Assembly: GCA_900553635.1 (NCBI GenBank)
Contig: USDU01000013.1
Span: 1 to 20,295 of the forward strand
Reading direction: 5' to 3'
DNA from: an uncultured Lachnospiraceae bacterium
GTDB taxonomy: Bacteria; Bacillota_A; Clostridia; Lachnospirales; Lachnospiraceae
Length of the DNA stretch: 20,295 bases
A program made the position numbers and the translations under genes. Positions 6,838 through 14,358 of the stretch are shown in pieces. Each line of letters opens with the position of its first letter. The stretch's first letter is position 1. The notes under the pieces are model-generated. The model saw nothing but the letters and a program-made list of their open reading frames with translations. It did no database searches and was not told the origin of the DNA.

Positions 6838-8242
6838 ATACCGGATATGCCCCGTTCTCGGTATCTGCTACCGTTGCGTCCATCTTCTTCTGCTGTGCGT
6901 CTCTGTACTTGAAGAAGTCGGTTGCTACCTGCGGGAACAGTGCGTAGGTCAGAACGTCCTCCGGCTGCTCCTCGTACTGCTTCATCTCGCTCTCCAGAGT
7001 CTCCAATTCGTTCGGAACCAGGTCTGCCGGACGGCAGGTAATCACCTCGGCATCGCCGATGCACTTCTTCTGAACCTCCGGATTGAACGGCTTTACAGTC
7101 TTTCCATAGTGTCCGGACAGCAGGTCCTTGGACTCCTTGGTTACCATCTTGTAACGCTCGCCGCCTACCACATTCATAACAGCCTGTGTACCTACAATCT
7201 GGGAGGACGGAGTTACCAGCGGGCACTCGCCGAAGTCCTTACGTACACGCGGAACCTCCTCCAGTACCTCATAGTATTTGTCGGAAGCACCCAGATCCTT
7301 CAGCTGGGAGGTCAGGTTGGACAGCATACCGCCCGGTACCTGATACAGCAGGGTCTTGATATTCACGCCCAGGTTCTTCGGATTCAGCAGGCCGCTCTCC
7401 AGAGCCTCGTCGCGCATGGGACGGAAGTAATCCGCGATCTCAGCAAGAAGCTTCTGATCATATCCTGTATCATAGGGAGTTCCCTTGAAGGTTTCAACCA
7501 TAACCTCGGTTGCCGGCTGGGAAGTTCCCAGAGCGAAGGGAGACATGGCGCAGTCGATGACGTCTACGCCGGCCTCTACTGCCTTTAAGTAGGTCATGGA
7601 AGCCACGCCGGAGGTATAGTGAGTATGCAGCTGAATCGGGATCTTAACGGTCTCTTTCAGTGCCTTAACCAGCTCCGTAGCCTTGTACGGAAGCAGCAGG
7701 CCTGCCATATCCTTGATACAGATGGAGTTTGCACCCATCTCCTCGATGTTCTTCGCCATGGTGGTCCAATACTCCAGTGTATACGCGTCGCCCAGGGTGT
7801 AGGACAGCGCTACCTGTGCATGGCCGTTCTCTTTGTTGGCAGCCTTTACTGCTGTCTGCAGATTACGCAGATCGTTCAGGCAGTCAAAGATACGGATAAT
7901 ATCAATACCATTTGCGATGGACTTCTGTACGAAGTACTCTACGACGTCGTCGCCGTAGGGACGGTAACCCAGAATGTTCTGTCCACGGAACAGCATCTGC
8001 AGCGGAGTTTTCTTTGCCTTGTCTTTGATTTTACGAAGTCTCTCCCAGGGATCCTCATGCAGGAAACGAAGGGATGCGTCGAAGGTAGCTCCTCCCCAGC
8101 ACTCCAGGGAATGGTAGCCTACCTGATCCAGTTTTTCCACGATGGGCAGCATCTGCTCTGTGGACATACGTGTAGCAATCAGAGACTGATGTGCGTCACG
8201 CAGGATAGTCTCGGTAATCTGTACCGGTTTCATATCTGACAT
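6836..8242 (-). CDS. oadA: Oxaloacetate decarboxylase alpha-type carboxyltransferase (PYC/OadA/5S family), no biotin domain
   Basis: Family enzymes transfer a carboxyl group between oxaloacetate/pyruvate and carboxybiotin. The 468-residue protein has the TIM-barrel HMGL-like domain with TETILRDAHQS (10-20, metal Asp at 16), the LECWGGATFDASLRFL segment, SICIKDMAGLL (the Lys at 177 is the carbamylated metal ligand in the family) and QLHTHYT with metal ligands H206 and H208. The conserved C-terminal carboxylase domain follows (about 300-450, VPGGMLSNL, ECPLVTPSSQIVGTQA). It ends at ADTENGAYPV without a biotinyl domain; biotin is on the separate carrier at 9517-9888. ATG at 8240-8242 has GGAGG upstream; longer in-frame starts to 8341 would run through the intercistronic hairpin. 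It is last in the five-gene operon. It could work as decarboxylase alpha or as the 5S half of a transcarboxylase. Confidence 0.93.
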   Translation of the reverse strand: MSDMKPVQITETILRDAHQSLIATRMSTEQMLPIVEKLDQVGYHSLECWGGATFDASLRFLHEDPWERLRKIKDKAKKTPLQMLFRGQNILGYRPYGDDVVEYFVQKSIANGIDIIRIFDCLNDLRNLQTAVKAANKENGHAQVALSYTLGDAYTLEYWTTMAKNIEEMGANSICIKDMAGLLLPYKATELVKALKETVKIPIQLHTHYTSGVASMTYLKAVEAGVDVIDCAMSPFALGTSQPATEVMVETFKGTPYDTGYDQKLLAEIADYFRPMRDEALESGLLNPKNLGVNIKTLLYQVPGGMLSNLTSQLKDLGASDKYYEVLEEVPRVRKDFGECPLVTPSSQIVGTQAVMNVVGGERYKMVTKESKDLLSGHYGKTVKPFNPEVQKKCIGDAEVITCRPADLVPNELETLESEMKQYEEQPEDVLTYALFPQVATDFFKYRDAQQKKMDATVADTENGAYPV

Positions 8243-8263
8243 AATAGTTCCTCCTATTATTAC

Positions 8264-8322
8264 GGCTCCCAAAGTCAGATGTCTTATCGTGCAGGCACGA
8301 ACGCCATCTGACTTTTTGAGCC
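8264..8322 (-). other. Long intercistronic hairpin between oadB and oadA
   Basis: AAAGTCAGATG (8271-8281) and CATCTGACTTT (8305-8315) form a perfect 11-bp stem. TCGTGC (8287-8292) and GCACGA (8295-8300) form a second stem inside the loop. Outer arms GGCTC (8264-8268) and GAGCC (8318-8322) can extend the base. On the minus strand no T-run follows, and the oadA ribosome binding site lies just downstream at about 8250. It is therefore more likely an mRNA-stabilising, processing or translation-controlling element within the operon than a terminator. Confidence 0.65.
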
Positions 8323-8330
8323 CGGCATCA

Positions 8331-9479
8331 TTAAATTCCAAAAATTGCCATAAAGGTTCCGGCTGCTACGGCTGTACCGATAACACCGGCAACGTTCGGT
8401 CCCATGGCATGCATCAGCAGGAAGTTGGTCGGATCTGCTTCCGCTCCTACCTTCTGTGATACACGGGCTGCCATCGGAACTGCGGAAACTCCGGCGGAAC
8501 CGATCAGCGGATTGATCTTGCCCTTACTGAGTACGCACATAAGCTTGCCCAGAAGAACGCCGGCCGCGGTACCGAACGCGAACGCAATCAGACCCAGGGC
8601 TACGATCTTCAGTGTGCTGATATTCAGGAATGCCTCTGCGCTGGTGGTTGCTCCTACGGAGGTACCAAGCAGAATAACAACGATGTACATCAGGGCGTTG
8701 GACGCTGTATCCATCAGCTGACGTACCACACCGGACTCGCGGAACAGGTTACCCAGCATCAGGGCACCTACCAGCGGAGCGGTGGTCGGCAGAATCAGGC
8801 AGACAACAATGGTTACAATAATCGGGAACAGGATCTTCTCCAGCTTGGATACCGGACGAAGCTGCTCCATCTTGATTTTACGCTCTTTCTCGGTCGTCAG
8901 CAGCTTCATGATAGGCGGCTGAATAATCGGAACCAGAGACATATAGGAATACGCAGCTACCGCAATGGGTCCAAGCAAAGCGGTCTGCTCCAGTTTTCCG
9001 GCCAGGAAGATGGAAGTCGGGCCATCTGCTCCACCGATGATGGAGATAGCCGCTGCTGCCTTGTCGGAAAAGCCCATGAGCATAGCGCCCAAATAAGCTG
9101 CGAAGATACCGAACTGAGCTGCCGCTCCCAGAAGGAAGCTCTTCGGATTCGCGATCAGCGGACCGAAGTCGGTCATGGCTCCGACGCCCATGAAGATCAG
9201 GGACGGCAGGACAGACCACTCATCCAGTACATAGAAGTAGTACAGAAGTCCGCCTACTCCGTTTGAAGTTTCCTCCGGACTTGCGATAATATCCGGATAA
9301 ATATTTACAAGAAGCATACCAAAAGCGATCGGAACCAGAAGAAGAGGCTCGTACTCTTTTTTGATAGCCAGATACAGGAACACGCATGCCACCAGGACCA
9401 TGACGTAATTTCCCCAGGTCAGGTTAAAAAACGCGGTCTGATGCATGAGGTTTCCCAGGGTTTCTAAAATGTATCCCAT
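8331..9479 (-). CDS. oadB: Sodium ion-translocating decarboxylase beta subunit
   Basis: The beta subunit is the integral-membrane Na+ pump that decarboxylates carboxybiotin and moves Na+ outward. The 382-residue protein is hydrophobic with many membrane helices and has the diagnostic motifs [13 protein letters not shown] (100-112), [10 protein letters not shown] (149-158, with the essential Asp at 152) and [20 protein letters not shown] (323-342). N323, G327 and S332 align with the residues implicated in Na+ binding in Klebsiella OadB. The ATG start follows GGAGG at about 8 nt. It sits between the biotin carrier and the OadA-type gene. Members of this family serve oxaloacetate, methylmalonyl-CoA, glutaconyl-CoA and malonate decarboxylases, so the beta subunit alone does not fix the substrate. 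Confidence 0.97.
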   Translation of the reverse strand: MGYILETLGNLMHQTAFFNLTWGNYVMVLVACVFLYLAIKKEYEPLLLVPIAFGMLLVNIYPDIIASPEETSNGVGGLLYYFYVLDEWSVLPSLIFMGVGAMTDFGPLIANPKSFLLGAAAQFGIFAAYLGAMLMGFSDKAAAAISIIGGADGPTSIFLAGKLEQTALLGPIAVAAYSYMSLVPIIQPPIMKLLTTEKERKIKMEQLRPVSKLEKILFPIIVTIVVCLILPTTAPLVGALMLGNLFRESGVVRQLMDTASNALMYIVVILLGTSVGATTSAEAFLNISTLKIVALGLIAFAFGTAAGVLLGKLMCVLSKGKINPLIGSAGVSAVPMAARVSQKVGAEADPTNFLLMHAMGPNVAGVIGTAVAAGTFMAIFGI

Positions 9480-9516
9480 GTCTTAACCTCCGTTGATTTC
9501 TCTTAAGGCTATGCCA

Positions 9517-9888
9517 TTAGTTCAGGGATGCCAGTAAATCTCCGGACTCTACAGCCTGGCCTACGCTTACGTTGATGCCTGCTACGGTGCCGTCCTGGGG
9601 TGCTACTACCGGGATCTCCATCTTCATTGCCTCAAGAATGATGATGCTGTCACCGGACTTCACTGCCTGTCCGACACTTGCCTCTACCTTCAGTACCTTG
9701 CCCGGTACGGAAGCCTTTACTGCTACTGCGCCTGCTGCCGCGGGAGCTGCTGCCTTCGGAGCTGCTGCCGGTGCCGGTGCTGCTGCGGGAGCTGCCGCTG
9801 CGGGAGCTGCTACTACTGCGCCTGCGCCCTTCTCTTCAACGACTACATCATAAGCTACGCCATTTACGGTAATTGTATAATTTTTCAT
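9517..9888 (-). CDS. Biotin carboxyl carrier protein (1.3S-like) of the decarboxylase complex
   Basis: This small carrier holds biotin and shuttles the carboxyl group between the carboxyltransferases and OadB. The 123-residue protein has an N-terminal MKNYTITVNGVAYDVVVEE stretch much like transcarboxylase 1.3S and decarboxylase gamma/delta carriers. A flexible Ala/Pro linker follows (about 21-55, repeats of AAP/APAA), then the biotinyl domain with EAMKMEI, biotinylated Lys at 89, and a second half-motif VSVGQAVESGDLL. The linker's GCTGCTGC-rich DNA is internally repetitive. The ATG start has AGGAGG upstream. It lies mid-operon, 31 nt after oadG and 37 nt before oadB. A biotin protein ligase must be encoded elsewhere. 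Confidence 0.95.
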   Translation of the reverse strand: MKNYTITVNGVAYDVVVEEKGAGAVVAAPAAAAPAAAPAPAAAPKAAAPAAAGAVAVKASVPGKVLKVEASVGQAVKSGDSIIILEAMKMEIPVVAPQDGTVAGINVSVGQAVESGDLLASLN

Positions 9889-9919
9889 CTCTATGAATCC
9901 TCCTAAATATGAGCATGCG

Positions 9920-10732
9920 TTATGCTTTTTTCCATTTATTGTTGCTTCTGCGCTTGATAGAACGTACTACAAAGCCATCTGCAGATGTACCCTCTGCCAC
10001 CGCAATTGCCGCGGTGATGACGGCGATAAGCTGCAGATCGTCTGCCGGTGCAGGTGCCACAGGTGCCACAGGAGCAGGTGCGGGCGCTGCCGCCTTCTCT
10101 GCCACATCCTTCTTTGCCTTTCCCCGATTCTCAAATACGGATACGTATTTGAACAGGGAAATGATAAACGCCAGAAGAATCAGCACAACGAATACAGAGC
10201 CCATACCAATCAAGGTATTCAGGGCTGCCTTTTTGGCAATCTCTCCCTTGCTGTAGATCGGGTCCATGGTTACCGTGGTAACCACATCGTCCTTATCAAA
10301 CTCCAGAGCCAGACGCATGTTATGATCTGTGAACTCATAGACAGCAGTGTAGGTTACATTGCCATCCTTGTCGGTGGTGCCGCCCTCATATTCCTTCAGG
10401 CCTACAAAATCACCGAACTCATCGAAATTGGCATCATAGGATTTCAGCAGGCTTAAGTATGCGTCTGCCGTAAAATCAAACTTCTGTCCGGTTCCGCCGA
10501 TATAGGGATACAAAGCTACCTGCTGCTCAAAATCATCATAATTCTCCTGAAGATTGCTCAGATTCGCATCCAGGCTTTCTTTATCTGTACCAACCAGCAT
10601 CTCCACATAGCTGTCGAGCTTGCCCTGGTATACCTCCTCGTTCGGAAGAGTCTCCTTGGCAGCGCAGCCGGTCAGTACAAAAAGTCCCATCAGGAGCAGC
10701 AGAGCCGATAATTTTTTCAAGCTTCGTTTCAT
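9920..10732 (-). CDS. oadG: OadG-family subunit with lipoprotein signal and extracytoplasmic domain
   Basis: OadG-type subunits are small one-helix membrane proteins that help assemble the Na+-pump decarboxylase. This 270-residue version is much longer. It begins MKRSLKKL with a hydrophobic stretch and a lipobox LTGC (lipidated Cys at 23). A predicted outside domain follows (about 24-165), acidic and aromatic, then one transmembrane helix (about 171-193), an Ala/Pro linker (about 214-230) and a cytoplasmic C-terminal domain. The C-terminal DDLQLIAVITAAIAVAEGTSADGFVVRSIKRRSNNKWKKA region is typical of OadG and methylmalonyl-CoA decarboxylase delta tails. ATG at 10730-10732 has GAGGAG upstream; an upstream start at 10804 would bury the signal peptide and overlap the neighbouring gene. 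The outside domain is of unknown role, possibly of the DUF3887 kind. Confidence 0.85.
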   Translation of the reverse strand: MKRSLKKLSALLLLMGLFVLTGCAAKETLPNEEVYQGKLDSYVEMLVGTDKESLDANLSNLQENYDDFEQQVALYPYIGGTGQKFDFTADAYLSLLKSYDANFDEFGDFVGLKEYEGGTTDKDGNVTYTAVYEFTDHNMRLALEFDKDDVVTTVTMDPIYSKGEIAKKAALNTLIGMGSVFVVLILLAFIISLFKYVSVFENRGKAKKDVAEKAAAPAPAPVAPVAPAPADDLQLIAVITAAIAVAEGTSADGFVVRSIKRRSNNKWKKA

Positions 10733-10745
10733 ACTCTCACTCCTC

Positions 10746-12140
10746 TTAGACAGTTCCGTGTTTCTTCGCCGGACGGTCCTCTCTCTTGGTAAATAACATC
10801 TCAAACGCGCCGATCACATACTTTCTGGTATCCTGGGCGTCAATTACGGTATCCACATAGCCCCGTGCAGCCGCTGCGTCTACGCTGTCCTGAAGAGCCG
10901 CGTACTCTGCCGCCTTCTCCTGCTGGGTTGCGGCATCCGCGTCCGCATACATGACCTTTGCTGCCAGGGAAGCGTCCATCATGCCGATCTTCGCGTCCTT
11001 CCATGCGTATACCAGATCTGCGCCGATTCCCTTGCTGTTCATCATCACATATGCGCTGCCGTAGGCTTCGCCTGCGATTACATTTACCTTCGGAACGGTT
11101 GCATTCGCGAATGCGTAGGTAAGCTTTGCCGCTGCCTTACCGATATTGCGCTCGGTGCACAGGGAAGCCTTAAAGCCCTTTACATTGGTAATGGTCAGAA
11201 CTGGGATATTGAACGCGTCACAGAACTCTACGAACTCTGCTGCCTTCTGAGCACCGCGTGCCGTCATCTCCTGCTCTCCATTGGCTACCGCGCCTACGGT
11301 CATGCCGTTCAGACGGATGAAGCCTGTCACCATATCCTTGGCGTAAGCTGCTTTGGTCTCAAAGAAAGCCTTGCCGTCAGCGATGGTGGAGAGGATGTAG
11401 GATGCGGAATACTCCACGCCCTGAAGCTCTGCGCATACGCGGTTCAGATCGTCCGCGCAGTCAGAATAGCAGCCCTCTTCCTCATTGTTGCCCGGAAGCA
11501 TCGCAACCAGTGCGCGGATCTGAGCCAGGATACCTGCCTCGTCAGCGACTGCATCGACGCTGCCTGCTTCCTCTGCCTGGAATTTAGCAGAAGCACTGTC
11601 ACACTTCTGGGTGCTGTTGCCTGCGATGGTGTTCGGAGCGTTCACGAAAAGCTTCGCGTCCTTCTCCTCCATAAAGGTAAAATCAGAAAGTCCCGGTACG
11701 ACAGCCAGCCCGCCGCCGCAGTGACCGAACACTGCCGTGATCTGCGGAACTACGCCGGACGCCAGCGCCTGCTGGGTATAAACCTCTCCGAATGCGTTCA
11801 GGGCGTCTACGCCCTCCTGCAGACGGATACCTGCGCAGTCGATCAGACCGATGACCGGCGCTCCCATCTTACATGCCAGCTCGTACAGACGTACAATCTT
11901 CTTCGCATGCATCTCACCCAGGGTTCCGTTCAGTACGGAAGCGTCCTGACTGTACACATAGACAAGATTACCGTCAATCAGACCATAGCCGGTAACTACT
12001 CCGTCAGACGGGCACTTAGACTGCTGCAGATTAAAATCAGTGCTTCTGGCAGTCACCTGTCCGCCGATTTCCACAAAACTGTTCCCGTCCAGCAGACCTT
12101 CAATTCTTCTGCTTGCCGGGCTCTGTGCTGTATTACTCAT
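10746..12140 (-). CDS. Acyl-CoA-type carboxyltransferase (12S/MmdA-like), divergent
   Basis: The family (crotonase-fold carboxyltransferases of propionyl-CoA carboxylase, MmdA and transcarboxylase 12S) moves carboxyl groups between biotin and acyl-CoA. The 464-residue protein keeps the fold landmarks: GVVTGYGLIDGNLVYVYSQD (47-66), GEMHAKKI (75-82), LQEGVDAL (107-114), the GHCGGG segment (139-144) and the C-terminal GYVDTVIDAQDTR. Several usually conserved motifs are changed: GGAR reads AGIR (103-106), PGF reads KGF, GGAY reads GSAY (361-364) and MGPEGA reads MMDASLA. The usual first ~40 residues are missing. It is the first gene of the operon, with its own promoter (12214-12242), GGAGGG ribosome binding site and ATG start, and lies 13 nt before oadG. 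Its substrate is uncertain: methylmalonyl-CoA, another acyl-CoA, or a non-catalytic partner role. Confidence 0.85.
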   Translation of the reverse strand: MSNTAQSPASRRIEGLLDGNSFVEIGGQVTARSTDFNLQQSKCPSDGVVTGYGLIDGNLVYVYSQDASVLNGTLGEMHAKKIVRLYELACKMGAPVIGLIDCAGIRLQEGVDALNAFGEVYTQQALASGVVPQITAVFGHCGGGLAVVPGLSDFTFMEEKDAKLFVNAPNTIAGNSTQKCDSASAKFQAEEAGSVDAVADEAGILAQIRALVAMLPGNNEEEGCYSDCADDLNRVCAELQGVEYSASYILSTIADGKAFFETKAAYAKDMVTGFIRLNGMTVGAVANGEQEMTARGAQKAAEFVEFCDAFNIPVLTITNVKGFKASLCTERNIGKAAAKLTYAFANATVPKVNVIAGEAYGSAYVMMNSKGIGADLVYAWKDAKIGMMDASLAAKVMYADADAATQQEKAAEYAALQDSVDAAAARGYVDTVIDAQDTRKYVIGAFEMLFTKREDRPAKKHGTV

Positions 12141-12173
12141 TTCCAGCCCTCCATATATTTATTTGATAGTGTA

Positions 12174-12197
12174 TTGTATAAACTACCATTGATACAA
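12174..12197. promoter_or_regulatory. Inverted repeat in the 5' leader of the decarboxylase operon
   Basis: TTGTAT (12174-12179) and ATACAA (12192-12197) are exact inverted arms separated by 12 nt, just downstream of the predicted -10 element and within the ~65-nt leader of the carboxyltransferase gene. It could be a repressor operator or a small leader hairpin. The arms are short and AT-rich, so chance is not excluded. Confidence 0.35.
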
Positions 12198-12213
12198 AAC
12201 GATATCGGGATCA

Positions 12214-12242
12214 ATTTTAGCAAAAAATAGACAGAGAATCAA
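12214..12242 (-). promoter_or_regulatory. Promoter of the decarboxylase operon
   Basis: On the minus strand a -35 TTGATT (12237-12242) and -10 TAAAAT (12214-12219) stand with a 17-nt spacer, about 75 nt upstream of the carboxyltransferase start. This is a good match to the housekeeping sigma consensus, and the surrounding DNA is AT-rich. Confidence 0.65.
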
Positions 12243-12289
12243 TATGAAATGTGCAACAAATTTTGCTTTTTACATAAAAACTTGTTATA

Positions 12290-12330
12290 GATCTATAAAA
12301 AAAAGGAATGAACTGCCGTCATTCCTTTTT
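12290..12330 (-). terminator. Terminator of the cls-CBS operon
   Basis: AAAAAGGAATGA (12300-12311) and TCATTCCTTTTT (12319-12330) make a perfect 12-bp stem with a 7-nt loop. On the minus strand it is followed by a long T-run, 22 nt after the CBS gene stop. Plus-strand reading also ends in T5 within the arm, but no plus-strand gene needs it here. Confidence 0.88.
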
Positions 12331-12351
12331 CAACATTTCTTAATTTCCTAT

Positions 12352-12771
12352 TCAAATAGTTTTTTCTGTCTTCGTATACGCCTTATAGCAGAACTCGATG
12401 ATATCCTTCCGGGTCACAATCCCGATGAAGATGCCCTTGTCGTCGATAACCGGCACGAAATTCTGGTTCATGGCCTTGGACACCAGGTCTTCCATATTGG
12501 AATCAATGGAAATGGGCTCGCAGCGCATCCGGCGCTTCACAATGGTAAGCGGGACCTCCTCGGCCTGCTTTAAATCCAGTGCGAACTTATTTTTCAGGGA
12601 CCACAGGAAATCGCCCTCGGTGATAGTGCCGATATATTCACCCTGACGGTTAATGACCGGAATCGCGGTATAACCGCTGCGCTCCAGCTTCTCCAGGCCC
12701 TGACGCATGGAAAAATCCTCGTAGAGGTAGGACACCTCCGCTTTCGGTTTCAGGAAAAATAAGATATTCAT
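12352..12771 (-). CDS. Two-CBS-domain protein
   Basis: A 139-residue protein made almost wholly of two CBS domains (about 8-62 and 80-135). It shows the strand-turn patterns GYTAIPVINRQGEYIGTITEGDFL and NFVPVIDDKGIFIGIVTRKDII. CBS pairs bind adenosine nucleotides (AMP, ATP, SAM or c-di-AMP) as ligand sensors; no catalytic domain is attached. The ligand cannot be told from sequence. The ATG start follows a modest GAAAGGGG ribosome binding site at long spacing. It lies 23 nt downstream of cardiolipin synthase, so it is probably cotranscribed with it, and is followed by a strong terminator. Confidence 0.9.
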   Translation of the reverse strand: MNILFFLKPKAEVSYLYEDFSMRQGLEKLERSGYTAIPVINRQGEYIGTITEGDFLWSLKNKFALDLKQAEEVPLTIVKRRMRCEPISIDSNMEDLVSKAMNQNFVPVIDDKGIFIGIVTRKDIIEFCYKAYTKTEKTI

Positions 12772-12794
12772 TTGTAATAAAACCCCTTTCTCGG

Positions 12795-14327
12795 TTACAG
12801 AAGCGGTGAAAATACCCGGAGCACCGCGCAGAACAGACTTCCAAAGAAGCCCTGTCTTGTGTCGCTTAAGGCAATCTCCCTACCCTTTTCCATGGTTGCC
12901 AGGCTGTCTGCCTTCACAGCAGCCACCAGCGGGCTCTGATAGAAGAAGGTGCCGCACTCAAAATGCAGGTACAGACTCCGGTAATCCATGTTAATGGTAC
13001 CCACCACAGCCGCCTCGTCGTCGCAGACGAAGGACTTGGCGTGAAGGAAGCCCGGCGTGTACTCGTAGATCCGCACGCCTGCCTTCAGAAGCACCGGGTA
13101 ATAAGACCGGGTCAGCTGGAAGATGGTCTTCTTATCCGGAATGCCCGGCGTCATAATCCGCACATCCACCCCCCGCTTGGCCGCCAGGCACAAAGCCGTC
13201 TGCATCTCGTGATCCACGATCAGGTAGGGAGTGAAGATATACACATAATCCTTCGCGCGATTCAGGATGTTCAGGTACACATTTTCACCCAGGCGCTCGT
13301 CGTCCAGAGGCGAATCGCTGTAGGGCTGTATAAAGCCCTGACCCTCGAAGGCTTCCGGATGCCACACATGGGGCCGGAAAGCCTCATAGGATTCGTCCGT
13401 ATGCCGGTGGGCGTTCCACATCCGTAGAAACATGACCGTATAGTTCCAGACCGCCTCGCCCTTCAGCATAAAGCCCGTGTCCTTCCAGTGCCCAAAGCGC
13501 ACCTTTTCATTGATGTACTCGTCCGCCAGGTTCACGCCGCCGCTGAAAGCCGTATGACCGTCGATAACCACTATCTTCCGATGGTCGCGGTTATTCATTA
13601 CCAACGACCATAATGGAATAAATCGATTAAAGGCAAAGCTCTTGATGCCCTTGGATTCCAGAATCAGACTGTAGGCGGGCGGAAGCAGGGATACACAGCC
13701 AAAGTCGTCGTAGATAAATCGCACGTCCACGCCGGCCGCAGCCTTTTCCTCCAGAACCTTTAGAATACTGTTCCACATCTTACCTTCGCCTACGATGAAG
13801 AACTCCATAAAAATAAAGTGTTCCGCTTTTTTTAATTCTTCCAGAAGAGAAGTATAGTACTCTTCTCCAATCTTATAATAAACAGCTGAAGTATGATCCC
13901 AGCCCGGATAGCCTCCGGCTTCGGCCAGATAATAAGACTCTCCTTTCGTTCCCTGATCCATCTCGCCAAGCCGTTCCATGATTTCTTCCTGCTGCTTAAG
14001 CTCCCCTTCCGTACGCTTCCGCTCCGCATCCAACCTTTTTCGCATGCCCTTGGCCGGGCGCTTGTGACCTACCGCCATATAGAACAGGCCACCCAGAAGC
14101 GGCGCTACCAGAATCAGGATGATCCACGCGATCTTGTAGGCCGGATTATCCTCCGTATTAATGATCCACAGCACTGCCAGGATACTTATAATCCGGAAAA
14201 CAAGGGACAGGCCCGTGGAATAATGAACCAGCTTTGTAAAAGTCAGCAGAAACCAGCCCAGCTGAACAGCCAGAAGAATACCGAATATCACAATCCGGTT
14301 CAGCAGCTTTCCCAGAATCTTCTTCAT
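12795..14327 (-). CDS. cls: Cardiolipin synthase (phospholipase D superfamily)
   Basis: Cardiolipin synthase condenses two phosphatidylglycerol molecules into cardiolipin plus glycerol at the membrane. The 510-residue protein has N-terminal hydrophobic helices (about 9-30, 42-56 and 66-86), then the PLDc_N-type GGLFYMAVGHKRP. Two HKD motifs follow: H249-x-K251-x4-D256 (with GHTAFSGGVNLADEY after it) and H429-x-K431-x4-D436 (with VVGTINMDYRSL after it). Length is normal for Firmicute Cls (about 480-515). The ATG start follows GAGAGGGG. A candidate promoter with an internal dyad lies upstream at 14359-14387. The partner CBS gene follows directly. Confidence 0.96.
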   Translation of the reverse strand: MKKILGKLLNRIVIFGILLAVQLGWFLLTFTKLVHYSTGLSLVFRIISILAVLWIINTEDNPAYKIAWIILILVAPLLGGLFYMAVGHKRPAKGMRKRLDAERKRTEGELKQQEEIMERLGEMDQGTKGESYYLAEAGGYPGWDHTSAVYYKIGEEYYTSLLEELKKAEHFIFMEFFIVGEGKMWNSILKVLEEKAAAGVDVRFIYDDFGCVSLLPPAYSLILESKGIKSFAFNRFIPLWSLVMNNRDHRKIVVIDGHTAFSGGVNLADEYINEKVRFGHWKDTGFMLKGEAVWNYTVMFLRMWNAHRHTDESYEAFRPHVWHPEAFEGQGFIQPYSDSPLDDERLGENVYLNILNRAKDYVYIFTPYLIVDHEMQTALCLAAKRGVDVRIMTPGIPDKKTIFQLTRSYYPVLLKAGVRIYEYTPGFLHAKSFVCDDEAAVVGTINMDYRSLYLHFECGTFFYQSPLVAAVKADSLATMEKGREIALSDTRQGFFGSLFCAVLRVFSPLL

Positions 14328-14358
14328 GCTTTATGTCCCCTCTCTTTCGTACTGATCT

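Noticed and set aside
8264..8322. Intrinsic terminator between oadB and oadA
   Set aside because: No T-run follows the stem on the minus strand, and oadA needs the transcript of its own operon.
9690..9830. Tandem repeat or CRISPR-like array in the biotin carrier gene
   Set aside because: The repeated GCTGCTGC-type units are codons of the Ala/Pro linker in a normal reading frame; no regular spacer pattern.
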